Positions 18,758 through 27,260 of a stretch of DNA of 64,000 nucleotides are shown in pieces. The position numbers were made by a program, and so were the translations under genes. The notes under the pieces were generated by a model. It saw nothing but the letters and a program-made list of their open reading frames with translations. It was not told the DNA's origin and made no database searches. Position 1 is the first letter of the stretch. Each line of letters opens with the position of its first letter. Source of the DNA: Mycobacterium sp. 050128 (GTDB lineage: Bacteria; Actinomycetota; Actinomycetes; Mycobacteriales; Mycobacteriaceae); contig NZ_JAZGLW010000001.1 in the NCBI RefSeq assembly GCF_036409155.1, positions 1,302,001 to 1,366,000 of the forward strand. Direction: 5' to 3'.

Positions 18758-19849
18758 TCAGTACACGCCCTCGATGACTGCCTCGCCCTCGAAAGTGGCG
18801 ACCGGCCGTACCGCGCTGACCGAATCGCTGAGTTGCCCCGCGGGCCCCGGCATCCGGATCGCCATGTCGCGTTCCAGGTTGTTCGGCAGGAACATGCCCT
18901 TGCTGACGTGGTTCATCACCACCTGGCCCAGCTGCCCGTAGGGCACTTGTTCTCCGGTGTCGGGATCGATCACCCAGAACACCACGTACGGTGTCCGCGG
19001 ATCGAAAACGAATGTGTCGCCCTCGATTCGGGTGACCGCCTGCGACAGAATCATCGTGCTGCCGAAGGCCATCGTGATCGTCGTCTCGGGGAAGATGTCG
19101 CGCAACAGGTCCAGCGTGTCGGCGTCCACGTGCGCGCCGCTGAGCAACAGATAGCGAATCTTGGCGTTCACCAAGTCCACCAGGTCGTCGTTGCGAGCGA
19201 TCGCCTCGAGCAGCGGCGGAGTGGCATGTAGGTTCGCGACGTTCTGCGTTTGCAGCACATGGACCGCCTGCTCGAGGACGTGGTCGACGTAGGCGGCGAC
19301 TTCTCCGGCGGCATTGCGCGCGGCAATCTTCTTCACCCAGCGCGGATCGATGTCGATCGCGTGAAACGCCGAGCCGAGCCGCTCGGCGACCAGCCGTGAG
19401 AAGAAGCCCACGCCGTGCGGGCCGCTCGGCATCAGGCACAAAAAGCCCCGGCCGCGCTGAAAGCCGCCGGTGGCGAAGTCCTCGGTCTGCCATTCGACGA
19501 TCTGGGCGACCCAATCCGGAAGCTGTGCAGTACGTTTCGGAGCTCCGGTGGTGCCACCGGATTCGAAAACCTGCGGCACCGGCGGCGGCGAGCCGTATCC
19601 GCGCGGGATCAGATCCTCGACCGGCACATTGCGCAGCTCACCGAGCAGATTGGGAAACAGCCGCAAATCGGTGAAGGTCTTGACGTCCGTCAATGGATCG
19701 AAGTCCAGTTTCTCGGCGGTCCGGAGCCAAAAGGCGGAGCCGGTGTCCGCACCGAAGTGCCACGCGATCGCCGCCCGCAAGTAAGCCTCGGGGTCGTCGA
19801 CCGGTGCCGATCTCGGGACGTCCAACAACGAAAAGTCGATATCGGCCAT
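18758..19849 (-). CDS. LuxE-like acyl-protein synthetase / adenylate-forming ligase
   Basis: This 363-residue ligase of the LuxE/phenylacetate-CoA ligase type would activate a carboxylate as acyl-AMP and hand it to the partner reductase. The adenylation motif ESGGTTGAPKRT covers residues 96-107. The later segments LLLSGAHVDADTLDLLRDIFP and MAFGSTMILSQ fit the family. Length is close to that of LuxE (about 370) and shorter than FadD enzymes, which have a longer C-terminal domain. It ends one base before the LuxC-like gene. Together they form a candidate fatty acid reductase complex. Confidence 0.8.
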   Translation of the reverse strand: MADIDFSLLDVPRSAPVDDPEAYLRAAIAWHFGADTGSAFWLRTAEKLDFDPLTDVKTFTDLRLFPNLLGELRNVPVEDLIPRGYGSPPPVPQVFESGGTTGAPKRTAQLPDWVAQIVEWQTEDFATGGFQRGRGFLCLMPSGPHGVGFFSRLVAERLGSAFHAIDIDPRWVKKIAARNAAGEVAAYVDHVLEQAVHVLQTQNVANLHATPPLLEAIARNDDLVDLVNAKIRYLLLSGAHVDADTLDLLRDIFPETTITMAFGSTMILSQAVTRIEGDTFVFDPRTPYVVFWVIDPDTGEQVPYGQLGQVVMNHVSKGMFLPNNLERDMAIRMPGPAGQLSDSVSAVRPVATFEGEAVIEGVY

Positions 19850-19965
19850 GCCCTCGATCCTGTCCTATGCCGGTTCCGGCCGCCACGCAGGCTCGGGCCC
19901 CACCGGGCATACAAAGACTGAACGTTAGCCCATCGCGCAGCGAATTCTGCGTGGCCGCAAGGTTT

Positions 19966-20757
19966 TTAGCGGGCCCCCTGGGTGCTGCCCGCACTGCGCA
20001 GCCAGGCCGTCATCGCCTCGTTGAAGGCCGGATAGATGTCGCGGTAGGTGCCGTCGCGTTCGGCGTAGCGGAAGTTCTTGACGCGCTCCACGACGATCTC
20101 CTCGGCCAGCGGCTCCGTCCGCAACAGGGACATCGTCTCCGCGACATACTCATCCAGCGGCATCGCCCTCGGGTCGAATCCGCGCTCGCCGCCCTGCAGC
20201 GCGGTCTGCACGTGTGGCGGAATGATCTCGATGACCTGGATCGCGGTATCACGAAGCTGGAAGCGCAGCGACTGCGTGTAGGAGTGCAACGCGGCCTTGG
20301 AGGCGCAATAGGTCGGCGTGAGCGCACTCGGCATGAAGGCCAGGCCGGACGTCACGTTGAGGATCGTGGCACGCGGCTTTCTGAACAGCGCCGGGAGCAG
20401 GGCCGAGGTGAGCCGGATCGGGCCGAGCAGGTTGATCGCGATGCTCTGCTCCGCCAGGCCGACGTTGCTGGAGGTGAGGTCCTCGACACGCTGCGTGCCG
20501 GCGTTGTTGACCAAGACGTTGAAGTCCGGGTAGCGGTCCGTCAGCTCAACGGCGAACCGCCTGACGTCGGCCGCGTCGGATTGATCCAGCGACAGGCAGC
20601 CGATGCCGGGGTTGGCCTCGACGACGGCCTGCAGCAGCTCACGACGGCGGCCCGCGATCACTACCTGGTTGCCGAGCCGATGGAACGACTCCGCCAAACC
20701 GCGGCCGATTCCGGTGCCGCCGCCTGTGACCAGAACGGTATTACCCGTCATTTGCAT
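19966..20757 (-). CDS. SDR family oxidoreductase (DltE-like)
   Basis: This 263-residue short-chain dehydrogenase carries TGGGTGIGRG, VLVNNAGTQR and the catalytic YCASKAALHS. It resembles the DltE-like group of SDRs. It begins MQMTG, so a start at the internal ATG is possible. It is the first gene of a unit with the LuxE- and LuxC-like genes (116 bases to the next start). If that pair makes an aldehyde, this enzyme could reduce the aldehyde to an alcohol or act on a related carbonyl; that link is inferred from position only. Confidence 0.85.
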   Translation of the reverse strand: MQMTGNTVLVTGGGTGIGRGLAESFHRLGNQVVIAGRRRELLQAVVEANPGIGCLSLDQSDAADVRRFAVELTDRYPDFNVLVNNAGTQRVEDLTSSNVGLAEQSIAINLLGPIRLTSALLPALFRKPRATILNVTSGLAFMPSALTPTYCASKAALHSYTQSLRFQLRDTAIQVIEIIPPHVQTALQGGERGFDPRAMPLDEYVAETMSLLRTEPLAEEIVVERVKNFRYAERDGTYRDIYPAFNEAMTAWLRSAGSTQGAR

Positions 20758-20796
20758 CGGTTGTGCTCCTCACGCTGGGGCTGACGTAGCGGGATG

Positions 20797-20814
20797 CCTC
20801 AATATGCCTTGAGG
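20797..20814. promoter_or_regulatory. Inverted repeat in divergent promoter region
   Basis: CCTCAA (20797-20802) and TTGAGG (20809-20814) form a perfect inverted repeat with a six-base spacer, 40 bases upstream of the SDR start. The 212-base region separates the SDR-LuxE-LuxC unit from the amidohydrolase gene. It is a candidate operator for an unidentified regulator. Confidence 0.4.
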
Positions 20815-20969
20815 TAACCACGAGTTTCCGCCTGAGTCACCACCCTCAGACCAAGTCGGATCAATATGCACGGTAGACATACCCGCTATGCAATATATTC
20901 ATTTCACAAATAGGTAGCGCGCGGGCAGAGTCGAAGGGAGACAGAGCAATCCAACAGTGAGGAACGCCG

Positions 20970-21956
20970 ATGCGCTACATCGCCTTGGAAGAAGCATTTT
21001 TCATCCCCGAGCTGGCCGAGCGTCAGCCCACCACGGAGCATCAGCAGCTGCAGCAGCGCATGACGACGGAATGGGCCCAGCGCTGTGAACTCCGGCTCCC
21101 CGACTTCGGCGAACACCGGCTGGCCGAGATGGACGATGCCGGCATCGACATCCAGGTGCTTTCGCTGACATCTCCCGGTCTGCAGGTCGACATCGACGCC
21201 GAACAAGCCTGTGACAACGCGCGCTTCGTCAACGACTACCTGGCGAAGGCCATCAGCGAAAATCCGGATCGCTTCCGCGGATTCGCGGCGTTGCCCTTGC
21301 AGGATCCCGCCGCGGCGGTGATCGAACTCGAACGCGCCGTCACCCAAGACGGATTCTGCGGCGCCCTGATCAACGACTGCATCACCGGACCCGGCGGCCG
21401 CTACCTCGATGCGCCCGAATACGACGAGCTGTGGGCGGCGGTGGAATCCCTTGGTGTGCCACTGTATTTGCACCCCGGCGCACCGCCGGCCGATCGCTGG
21501 CAGGTCATCGAGGGGCGGCCCGAGCTGTACGGCGCAACCTGGAGCTGGGCCGCCGAGGTCAGCGGGCATGCACTGCGAATTCTGTTCGGCGGCGTATTCG
21601 ACCGCCATCCCGCGGCGACGATGATCTTGGGGCACATGGGCGAGTTTCTGCCGTTTCAGCGCAGCCGCATCGACTCCCGCTTCGCGTCGACGTCGCTCTC
21701 GGAAACCAGCACGTTGCGGCGCGCCCCGTCGGATTACCTCGGCACCAACATCGTCTTCACCAACAGTGGCGTGTTCTCCCCCGCGGTGATGCTCGGAGCC
21801 GTGCTGGAGGTCGGGGCCGACGCGTTGATGTTCTCCATCGACTACCCCTACGAATCCTCTTACGAAGCCGTCCAGGGATTCGAGCAGACGACGCTGTCCG
21901 CCACCGACCGGGAGAAGATCGCCCACGGCAATGCCGAACGGCTGCTGCGGATTTGA
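20970..21956 (+). CDS. Amidohydrolase family protein (gamma-resorcylate decarboxylase-like)
   Basis: This 328-residue TIM-barrel metal enzyme belongs to the amidohydrolase-2 group. It begins MRYIALEEAF, where family members have a metal-binding E-x-H; here the histidine position is occupied by Phe (EEAFF). Later motifs are YLHPGAPP, ILGHMGE and FSIDYPYES, closely matching 2,6-dihydroxybenzoate (gamma-resorcylate) decarboxylases in order and spacing. It could decarboxylate an aromatic acid or hydrolyse a related substrate. A GAGGAACG ribosome binding site precedes the ATG. It is divergent from the LuxC/LuxE unit. Confidence 0.85.
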   Translation: MRYIALEEAFFIPELAERQPTTEHQQLQQRMTTEWAQRCELRLPDFGEHRLAEMDDAGIDIQVLSLTSPGLQVDIDAEQACDNARFVNDYLAKAISENPDRFRGFAALPLQDPAAAVIELERAVTQDGFCGALINDCITGPGGRYLDAPEYDELWAAVESLGVPLYLHPGAPPADRWQVIEGRPELYGATWSWAAEVSGHALRILFGGVFDRHPAATMILGHMGEFLPFQRSRIDSRFASTSLSETSTLRRAPSDYLGTNIVFTNSGVFSPAVMLGAVLEVGADALMFSIDYPYESSYEAVQGFEQTTLSATDREKIAHGNAERLLRI

Positions 21957-21984
21957 TGCGAGCGGTCTAGCGCTGCGCGCACGG

Positions 21985-22956
21985 TCATGCTCCGGCGCGG
22001 TTGTGCAGCCGGCGCGGGTCGACGTCCGCCCGGCGCCACGCCGTCACCGCCCACGGCGTGTAGAGGAACCAGAGCGGAAACCGGTTGAGCACTGGATTCA
22101 GCCCTCGCACGACCGCCGCAAAGCGCTGAAACCGCTTCTCCTTCTTGGCATCCCACTCGAGCTGGCACACCTCGCGCATCTGTGGCGGCATAGTCCCGAC
22201 CAATACCAGACGGGTGTAGGCGTTCAGCGGCGCGGATAGGACCTTCCAGATGCCCGTGGGTATCCAACGCGGTCCGGGAATCCCCTTGCGAATGTAGCCG
22301 GTGCCGTACAGGACGGTCTTGTGCGGAACGAACCGCTCGAGCATGTCGTCCCAATAGCTGACGAAGTCGGCGTAGGTCTGCGGCTGGCCGCGCCCGCTGA
22401 CGCCGTAGAGGCCGTACCAGACCTTGCCTTCGTCGAAGATCTGCTCCTTCTCCGCGTCCGACAGCCGCCGGATGAACGTGTCGGTGTTGTAGATGACCTG
22501 GTCGACGAAAGTCGCGTGCGCCCAATAGAACAACTCGGGGTTCAGCGCGTGATACCGCGAACCGTCGCTGATCGTGCCCTTGATCGGTTTGTGGAAGTCG
22601 CGGACCTTGCGACCCCACTCGTGCGGGCGGTCGGAGTAGACGGTCTTCATCAACGGCGGCGCGGTTCGCTTGGCACGGCCCAACGTGTCGCTGAAGATCA
22701 CCGAGTGATCGAGCACTCCCTGGGCAAGCTGCTCGATGCAGTTCTCCACACCGGCGACGCGCTGGAACCCGAAGAATTGCGTGCGGTGATCGCCGTAGAA
22801 CTTCCAGATCAGGGAATCGGGCCCCAGCCGCGGCGCAGCCCCGGCGGTCTCGTCGCCAACCGGCTCCTCGACTAACACCGGGACCGCTTCCCGAACACCG
22901 GTGTCGAAGCGGGTTCCGGCCGTCGGGCCGGCCAACTGGTCGTTCTGGGCGGTCAT
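21985..22956 (-). CDS. MpaB/DUF2236 family oxygenase-like protein
   Basis: This 323-residue protein belongs to the DUF2236 group, which includes heme-dependent MpaB-type and latex-clearing oxygenases. Typical segments are SLIWKFYGDHRT near the N-terminus and HALNPELFYWAHATFVD, with the histidine commonly proposed to bind heme. I chose the ATG at 22956, which follows AGGGGAGGCC, over a longer frame that runs through the divergent promoter. It is divergent from a TetR gene across an intergenic region with a perfect inverted repeat, so TetR control is likely. Substrate unknown. Confidence 0.8.
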   Translation of the reverse strand: MTAQNDQLAGPTAGTRFDTGVREAVPVLVEEPVGDETAGAAPRLGPDSLIWKFYGDHRTQFFGFQRVAGVENCIEQLAQGVLDHSVIFSDTLGRAKRTAPPLMKTVYSDRPHEWGRKVRDFHKPIKGTISDGSRYHALNPELFYWAHATFVDQVIYNTDTFIRRLSDAEKEQIFDEGKVWYGLYGVSGRGQPQTYADFVSYWDDMLERFVPHKTVLYGTGYIRKGIPGPRWIPTGIWKVLSAPLNAYTRLVLVGTMPPQMREVCQLEWDAKKEKRFQRFAAVVRGLNPVLNRFPLWFLYTPWAVTAWRRADVDPRRLHNRAGA

Positions 22957-22980
22957 GCCGGCCTCCCCTGAATCAGTGAC

Positions 22981-22998
22981 ACAAAGTTGTATCTTTGT
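22981..22998. promoter_or_regulatory. Candidate TetR operator
   Basis: ACAAAG (22981-22986) and CTTTGT (22993-22998) form a perfect inverted repeat around TTGTAT. It lies 25 bases upstream of the MpaB-like gene and 47 bases before the TetR start, where a TetR dimer could control both genes. Confidence 0.55.
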
Positions 22999-23045
22999 TT
23001 CAACGTAGCATTCTGGCACCGACATTGCCGAGGAGGTCGTCATCC

Positions 23046-23657
23046 ATGCGGGAACACGGCCTGGACGGCGCCCTCGTCGACGGCGGCGAAACCGACGATG
23101 CCCTCCTGGACACCGCGCGCGCGGTCTTCGAGACCTACGGCGTGCGCCGCGCGAACATGGAGGATGTCGCTGCCCGGGCCGGAGTCAGCCGCAGCACGCT
23201 CTATCGGCGTTTTCCCACCAAGGACGACCTGGTCGAACGGGTGGTCCGCCGCGAGGGCGAGCGCTTCTTCGCCACCTTGGACCGGGCCACCGCCGGCTGC
23301 AATCCGCAGGAAGCAGTGGTCGAGGCGTTCACGCTGGGTGTGCGCCTGGTCCAGGACTCCCCGCTGTACTCGCGCATCGTGGAAAGCGAACCCGAGCTGC
23401 TCGGGCTGTTCTCCCGGTCGCACGTCTTCCCGATCAGCCAGTTCGCCGCCGGGATCGCTCACACCCTGCGCAGATGCGGGGCGGGCATACCCGACGCCGA
23501 CCTGGCCAACATCGCCGACGTGCTGCTGCGCGTGGCGCTCGGCATCATCGTCTTCCCCACCGATCGGCTCGACACCTCGGATCACACCGCCGTCCGGGAG
23601 TACGCCGGGCGCTACCTGGTGCCCATCATCGGCGGCTTGGCCCCGGGTTTGTCGTAG
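23046..23657 (+). CDS. TetR family transcriptional regulator
   Basis: This 203-residue regulator has an N-terminal helix-turn-helix (LLDTARAVFETYGVRRAN, then DVAARAGVSRSTLYRRFPTKDDL). The C-terminal ligand domain is helical and less conserved. The ATG at 23046 has GAGGAGGTCG upstream and is preferred to an in-frame start 51 bases earlier. It is divergent from the MpaB-like oxygenase and probably represses it and itself. The downstream cyclase gene starts 20 bases after its stop and could be co-transcribed. Confidence 0.9.
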   Translation: MREHGLDGALVDGGETDDALLDTARAVFETYGVRRANMEDVAARAGVSRSTLYRRFPTKDDLVERVVRREGERFFATLDRATAGCNPQEAVVEAFTLGVRLVQDSPLYSRIVESEPELLGLFSRSHVFPISQFAAGIAHTLRRCGAGIPDADLANIADVLLRVALGIIVFPTDRLDTSDHTAVREYAGRYLVPIIGGLAPGLS

Positions 23658-23677
23658 CCCTGCATTAGCCTGGTGAC

Positions 23678-25057
23678 GTGGCGCCGGTTCCGCGGACCCG
23701 GTACGCCAGTTGCGGCGAACTCGACATCGCCTATCAGGTCTTCGGCGATGGCCCGATCGACTTGCTGGTGCTGCCGGGCCCCCTCATTCCGATTGACTGT
23801 GTCGACAGTGAGCCGTCGATGTACCGCTTTCATCGACGGCTGGCGTCCTTCAGCCGCGTGATCCGGTTCGACCAACGTGGGATCGGCATGTCGTCGCGGG
23901 TTCCCTCGTTGGACATGATCGGACCCAGGTCCTGGGCGCAGGACGCGATCGCCGTGATGGACGCGGCCGGGTGCGATCGGGCGACGGTGTTCGCCCCGGG
24001 GTTCACCTCGTTGGCCGGGCTGGTGCTCGCCGCCGAATTCCCCGAGCGGGTTTGCAACCTGGTGATCTTCAACGGCGGGGCGAGAACGCTGCGTGGTCCT
24101 GACTACCCGATTGGCAGCGACGAGGTGGAGGCCCAGCCGTACACGACGGTGGGGGTCGAGCCGGACGCCGTCGAGAAGGGCTTCGACATGCTCGGCATCA
24201 TTGCGCCCTCGGTTGCCAGCGACGAGGCATTCCGCGCGTGGTGGGACCACTCCGGGAACCGGGCCGCATCCCCGAGCATGGCGCGCGTGGTCATCGAGAC
24301 CATCCGGCGCTCCGACGTGCGCGACATCCTGCCGCGCATCACCACACCGACGTTGATCCTGCATCGCGACAATCCGGAGTTCAGCCCGATTGGCCACGCG
24401 CACTACCTGGCCGAGCACATCGCCGGGTCGCGTTTCGTGCAGTTACCGGGCGAAGATGCCCTGTACTGGACCGGCAACACGGCTCCGCTGCTGGACGAGG
24501 TCGAGGAGTTCATCACCGGCCTGCGCGGCGGCTCGGACGCCGAACGCCTGCTGACCACGATCGTGTTCACCGACATCGTCAGCTCGACCGAGCGGGCCGC
24601 CCTGCTCGGTGACGATCGCTGGCGCGATCTGCTGGACAACCACGACGCCATCGTGCGCCAGGAACTGCAGCGCTTCTCCGGCCGCGAAGTCAACACGGCC
24701 GGAGACGGATTCGTCGCCACGTTCAGCAGCCCGAGCGCGGCGATCGCCTGCGCGGACGCCATCGTCGACGCGGTTCGGGTGCTGGGCATCGAGGTGCGGG
24801 CGGGCATCCACGCAGGTGAGGTGGAGGTACGCGGCGGCGCGCTCAAGGACGACATCGCCGGCATGGCGGTGCACATCTGCGCCCGGGTCGCCGCGGCGGC
24901 GGGCCCGAGCGAGGTCTTGGTGTCGTCGACGCTGCGCGACATCGTCACCGGCTCACGGCACAGGTTCACCGACCGCGGCGAGACCGCGCTCAAGGGCGTT
25001 CCGGGCCAGTGGCGGTTGTATGCGCTGGTAAGCGAGCACGCGGTCGTCAGGCGTTAA
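23678..25057 (+). CDS. Alpha/beta-hydrolase-fold fused to class III adenylate cyclase domain (Rv1900c-like)
   Basis: This 459-residue protein has an N-terminal alpha/beta-hydrolase-like domain (to about residue 280) and a C-terminal class III nucleotide cyclase domain (about 290-459), the architecture of Rv1900c (LipJ). The cyclase metal aspartates are Asp299 (FTDIVSSTE) and Asp343 (AGDGF). The residue where canonical enzymes have the adenine-binding lysine is Asn339, as in Rv1900c. In the hydrolase part the expected nucleophile motif G-x-S-x-G reads APGFT ([11 protein letters not shown]), so a serine nucleophile seems absent. The GTG start is preceded only by a weak ribosome binding site. 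It probably makes cAMP, with the first domain acting as a sensor. Confidence 0.85.
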   Translation: MAPVPRTRYASCGELDIAYQVFGDGPIDLLVLPGPLIPIDCVDSEPSMYRFHRRLASFSRVIRFDQRGIGMSSRVPSLDMIGPRSWAQDAIAVMDAAGCDRATVFAPGFTSLAGLVLAAEFPERVCNLVIFNGGARTLRGPDYPIGSDEVEAQPYTTVGVEPDAVEKGFDMLGIIAPSVASDEAFRAWWDHSGNRAASPSMARVVIETIRRSDVRDILPRITTPTLILHRDNPEFSPIGHAHYLAEHIAGSRFVQLPGEDALYWTGNTAPLLDEVEEFITGLRGGSDAERLLTTIVFTDIVSSTERAALLGDDRWRDLLDNHDAIVRQELQRFSGREVNTAGDGFVATFSSPSAAIACADAIVDAVRVLGIEVRAGIHAGEVEVRGGALKDDIAGMAVHICARVAAAAGPSEVLVSSTLRDIVTGSRHRFTDRGETALKGVPGQWRLYALVSEHAVVRR

Positions 25058-25181
25058 CCATGGCCACATCTCGCCGGGGCGAGGTGGCGTGCCGTCGCGC
25101 GTAGGCTGCTTTGGGGAGACTGGCCGCGTCGCGGCTCCCGGATCTCGGCGTACAGCTTGATATTTGATCGAAGGAGTACGC

Positions 25182-25913
25182 ATGACCGATGTGCACGTTT
25201 CGCTGCCGCCCGCGTTGCGCCGAGCGCTGGATCTGCTTGCCGATCCGCCGGCGATTCCGGATGCCAGCAAGGGGTATCTCGATCTGCTCGGCGACGAGGA
25301 CATCCCGAAGAACACCGGCCCGATCCAGGCGGCGTGGGCATCTCCCATCGGCTCAATGCTTTACGACAACGCGCAGGCTATCTCCCGACGGCTGATCGCC
25401 GCGCTGCAGCACCCCGCCGACTGGCTGGACATCCCGCCGGGCGGTACCGCGCTGGACGTGGGCTCCGGGCCGGGCACCGTCACGGCGTCGCTGGCACGTG
25501 CGGCGGGCAAGGACGGATTGGCCTTGGGCGTCGACATTTCCGAGGCGATGCTGGCCCGGGCCGTGCGCAACGAGGCAGGCCCACATGTCGGCTTCATAAG
25601 GGCTGACGCACAACGACTTCCGCTGCGCGACGACACCGTCGACGCGGTGGTCTCGATGGCGGTGCTGCAGTTGATTCCGGATCCGGCCGCAGCGCTGGCC
25701 GAGATGGCGCGGGTGCTGCGACCCGGCGGACGGCTGGCCATCATGGTCCCGACCGCGGGGCGTGCCGCGTGGGCGTGGCGGCTGCTGCCCAACATCGGCG
25801 CGCACATCTTCGGCGAAGACGAAATCGGCGACATCCTCGAAGACAACGGCTTCCTCAGCGTGCGGGTCAAAAACGTCGGCACGTTCCAGTGGGTGCGCGC
25901 CAAAAACGGCTGA
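25182..25913 (+). CDS. SAM-dependent methyltransferase (class I)
   Basis: This 243-residue methyltransferase has the SAM motif ALDVGSGPGTVTAS at residues 90-103, an acidic motif II (LGVDISEAMLARA) and the motif III region ARVLRPGGRLAIMV, as in the UbiE/methyltransferase-11 group. A good AAGGAG ribosome binding site precedes the ATG at 25182. About 80 N-terminal residues precede the SAM fold and may hold the substrate. It ends three bases before the convergent SDR. The methyl acceptor is unknown; a small lipid or quinone-like molecule is plausible. Confidence 0.87.
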   Translation: MTDVHVSLPPALRRALDLLADPPAIPDASKGYLDLLGDEDIPKNTGPIQAAWASPIGSMLYDNAQAISRRLIAALQHPADWLDIPPGGTALDVGSGPGTVTASLARAAGKDGLALGVDISEAMLARAVRNEAGPHVGFIRADAQRLPLRDDTVDAVVSMAVLQLIPDPAAALAEMARVLRPGGRLAIMVPTAGRAAWAWRLLPNIGAHIFGEDEIGDILEDNGFLSVRVKNVGTFQWVRAKNG

Positions 25914-25916
25914 GGT

Positions 25917-26723
25917 TCAGTCCCGTTTGAAAGCCGGGTGATTGCGCACCAGCAATGGCAACAGCGACTCGGGCGGCGCGATCCGGAAGAACGCCGCCGC
26001 GATCCGGTTGATCCGGCCCGGGACCACGACGGCTTTGCCCGCGGCCAGCCCGTCGATTCCCGCCTGTGCGACCTTGTCGGCGGAAATCCACATGATCCGC
26101 GGTAGGGCGGCCTCGGCTTCCTCCTTGCTGAAGCCCGCTGCTTCACCGAAGCCGGTATCCACCGGCCCGGGACACAGCGCGGTCGCGGTCACGCCGGTGC
26201 CACGCAGTTCGCCGCGCAGGCTATGCGTGTAGGACAACACGAACGCCTTGGCGGCGCCGTATGCCGCTTGGCCCGGCAGCGGTCCGAACCCGGCCACCGA
26301 CGAAACGTTCAGCACGGCGCCCCGACCGCGCTCGACCATGCCGGGCAAAAGCCTGCTGCACAGATCGACCACGGCGGCCACATCGACCTCGACGAGGTTA
26401 ACTTCTTGCTCGGGAACAGATTTCGCGACGAGGCCGAGGGTGGACAGCCCTGCGTTGTTGATCAGGATGTCCGGAGTCAGGCCGAGGGCGGCGATGCGGT
26501 CCGGCAGAGCAGCCCGCGCCGATCGATCCGACAGGTCGGCGGGCAGCGGGTGCGCGTTGGGGCCCAGGCGCCCGGCGAGCGCGCTGAGTCGGTCGGCGCT
26601 GCGGGCCACCAGCACGACCTGATAGCCGCGCCCCGACAGCATCTCGGCGAACTGCTCGCCGATGCCCGAAGACGCGCCGGTGACGATCGCGCCGCGATCG
26701 CTTCCCGGCGATGGAAGGGGCAT
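25917..26723 (-). CDS. SDR family oxidoreductase (DltE/YqjQ-like)
   Basis: This 268-residue SDR carries [20 protein letters not shown], the catalytic serine region VSSVAGFGP and the catalytic YGAAKAF. The C-terminal region beyond the core (about 50 residues with AAAFFRIAPPESLLPLL) is typical of mycobacterial membrane-associated SDRs. The ATG at 26723 is chosen because the longer frame overlaps the upstream SRPBCC gene. It follows that gene by eight bases and is probably co-transcribed with it. Confidence 0.88.
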   Translation of the reverse strand: MPLPSPGSDRGAIVTGASSGIGEQFAEMLSGRGYQVVLVARSADRLSALAGRLGPNAHPLPADLSDRSARAALPDRIAALGLTPDILINNAGLSTLGLVAKSVPEQEVNLVEVDVAAVVDLCSRLLPGMVERGRGAVLNVSSVAGFGPLPGQAAYGAAKAFVLSYTHSLRGELRGTGVTATALCPGPVDTGFGEAAGFSKEEAEAALPRIMWISADKVAQAGIDGLAAGKAVVVPGRINRIAAAFFRIAPPESLLPLLVRNHPAFKRD

Positions 26724-26731
26724 ACCGGGCC

Positions 26732-27190
26732 CTACCCGAGGCGCTGGGCGAGCATCGCGAGCTTGTCCATCGAATCGCGCAGCATCTCCGACGTCGTCGA
26801 ATACGCCTTCTCCAACCGCTTCGGGTCGGTCAGCGCGGTGAAGTCGTAGGTGTGCGTGACGTTGGTCAGTGTGGAGTTGATCCCACTGAGCTCCCAGCGC
26901 CACAGGTGACCGGGCGGCGGCTTTCCGGGTTCGGCTGGGCGCCAAGCGATCTTGGTGCCTTCGATGAATTCCACGACGTGGTTCTCCCGCACTGCACCGT
27001 TGGTCAGCGTCATCTTGAAAACGTCACCGACCGCGCGGACGCGCTGCCCGGGAGCCGCCGAGGCGAGGTTGTTGTTGCCGTCCCAGCTCGGCTGGCTAGA
27101 CGGCTCGGCGATCAATTCGAAGATGCGCTCGGCGCTGGCCGAGATGACGCGGGTGGCGCTCACAATGCCTTCGGGGTCCGTATCAGCCAT
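26732..27190 (-). CDS. SRPBCC family protein
   Basis: This 152-residue SRPBCC-fold protein starts MADTDPEGIVSATRVI and has the usual polyketide-cyclase/dehydrase features: an N-terminal strand followed by SAERIFELIAEPSSQPSWDGN, a mid W-x-W strand (HLWRWEL) and a long C-terminal helix. It may bind a lipid or act as a small cyclase/dehydratase. It is the first gene before an SDR on the same strand. A four-codon longer start (27202) is possible. Confidence 0.8.
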   Translation of the reverse strand: MADTDPEGIVSATRVISASAERIFELIAEPSSQPSWDGNNNLASAAPGQRVRAVGDVFKMTLTNGAVRENHVVEFIEGTKIAWRPAEPGKPPPGHLWRWELSGINSTLTNVTHTYDFTALTDPKRLEKAYSTTSEMLRDSMDKLAMLAQRLG

Positions 27191-27220
27191 ACGCCAATCC
27201 AAACACGTCGCCTACGGCAA

Positions 27221-27247
27221 TGGGGGCCGGCATTATGCCGACCCCCA
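27221..27247. terminator. Long near-perfect inverted repeat, likely terminator
   Basis: Arms TGGGGG-C-CGGCAT (27221-27233) and ATGCCG-A-CCCCCA (27235-27247) pair over 13 positions with one mismatch. It starts 14 bases after the stop of the upstream minus-strand SDR (27261-27953) and lies before the next gene on that strand. The position suggests a terminator, although no T-run follows. Confidence 0.6.
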
Positions 27248-27260
27248 AACCGGCTGAGGA

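Noticed and set aside
17413..18777. A 454-residue plus-strand frame opposite the LuxC-like gene
   Set aside because: The minus-strand frame has a coherent reductase-like fold and an active-site cysteine, while this one has the Gly/Arg/Gln-rich look of a complement frame.
17359..19849. Bioluminescence operon
   Set aside because: LuxC- and LuxE-like genes are present but there is no luciferase or flavin reductase gene in the window, so light production is not suggested.
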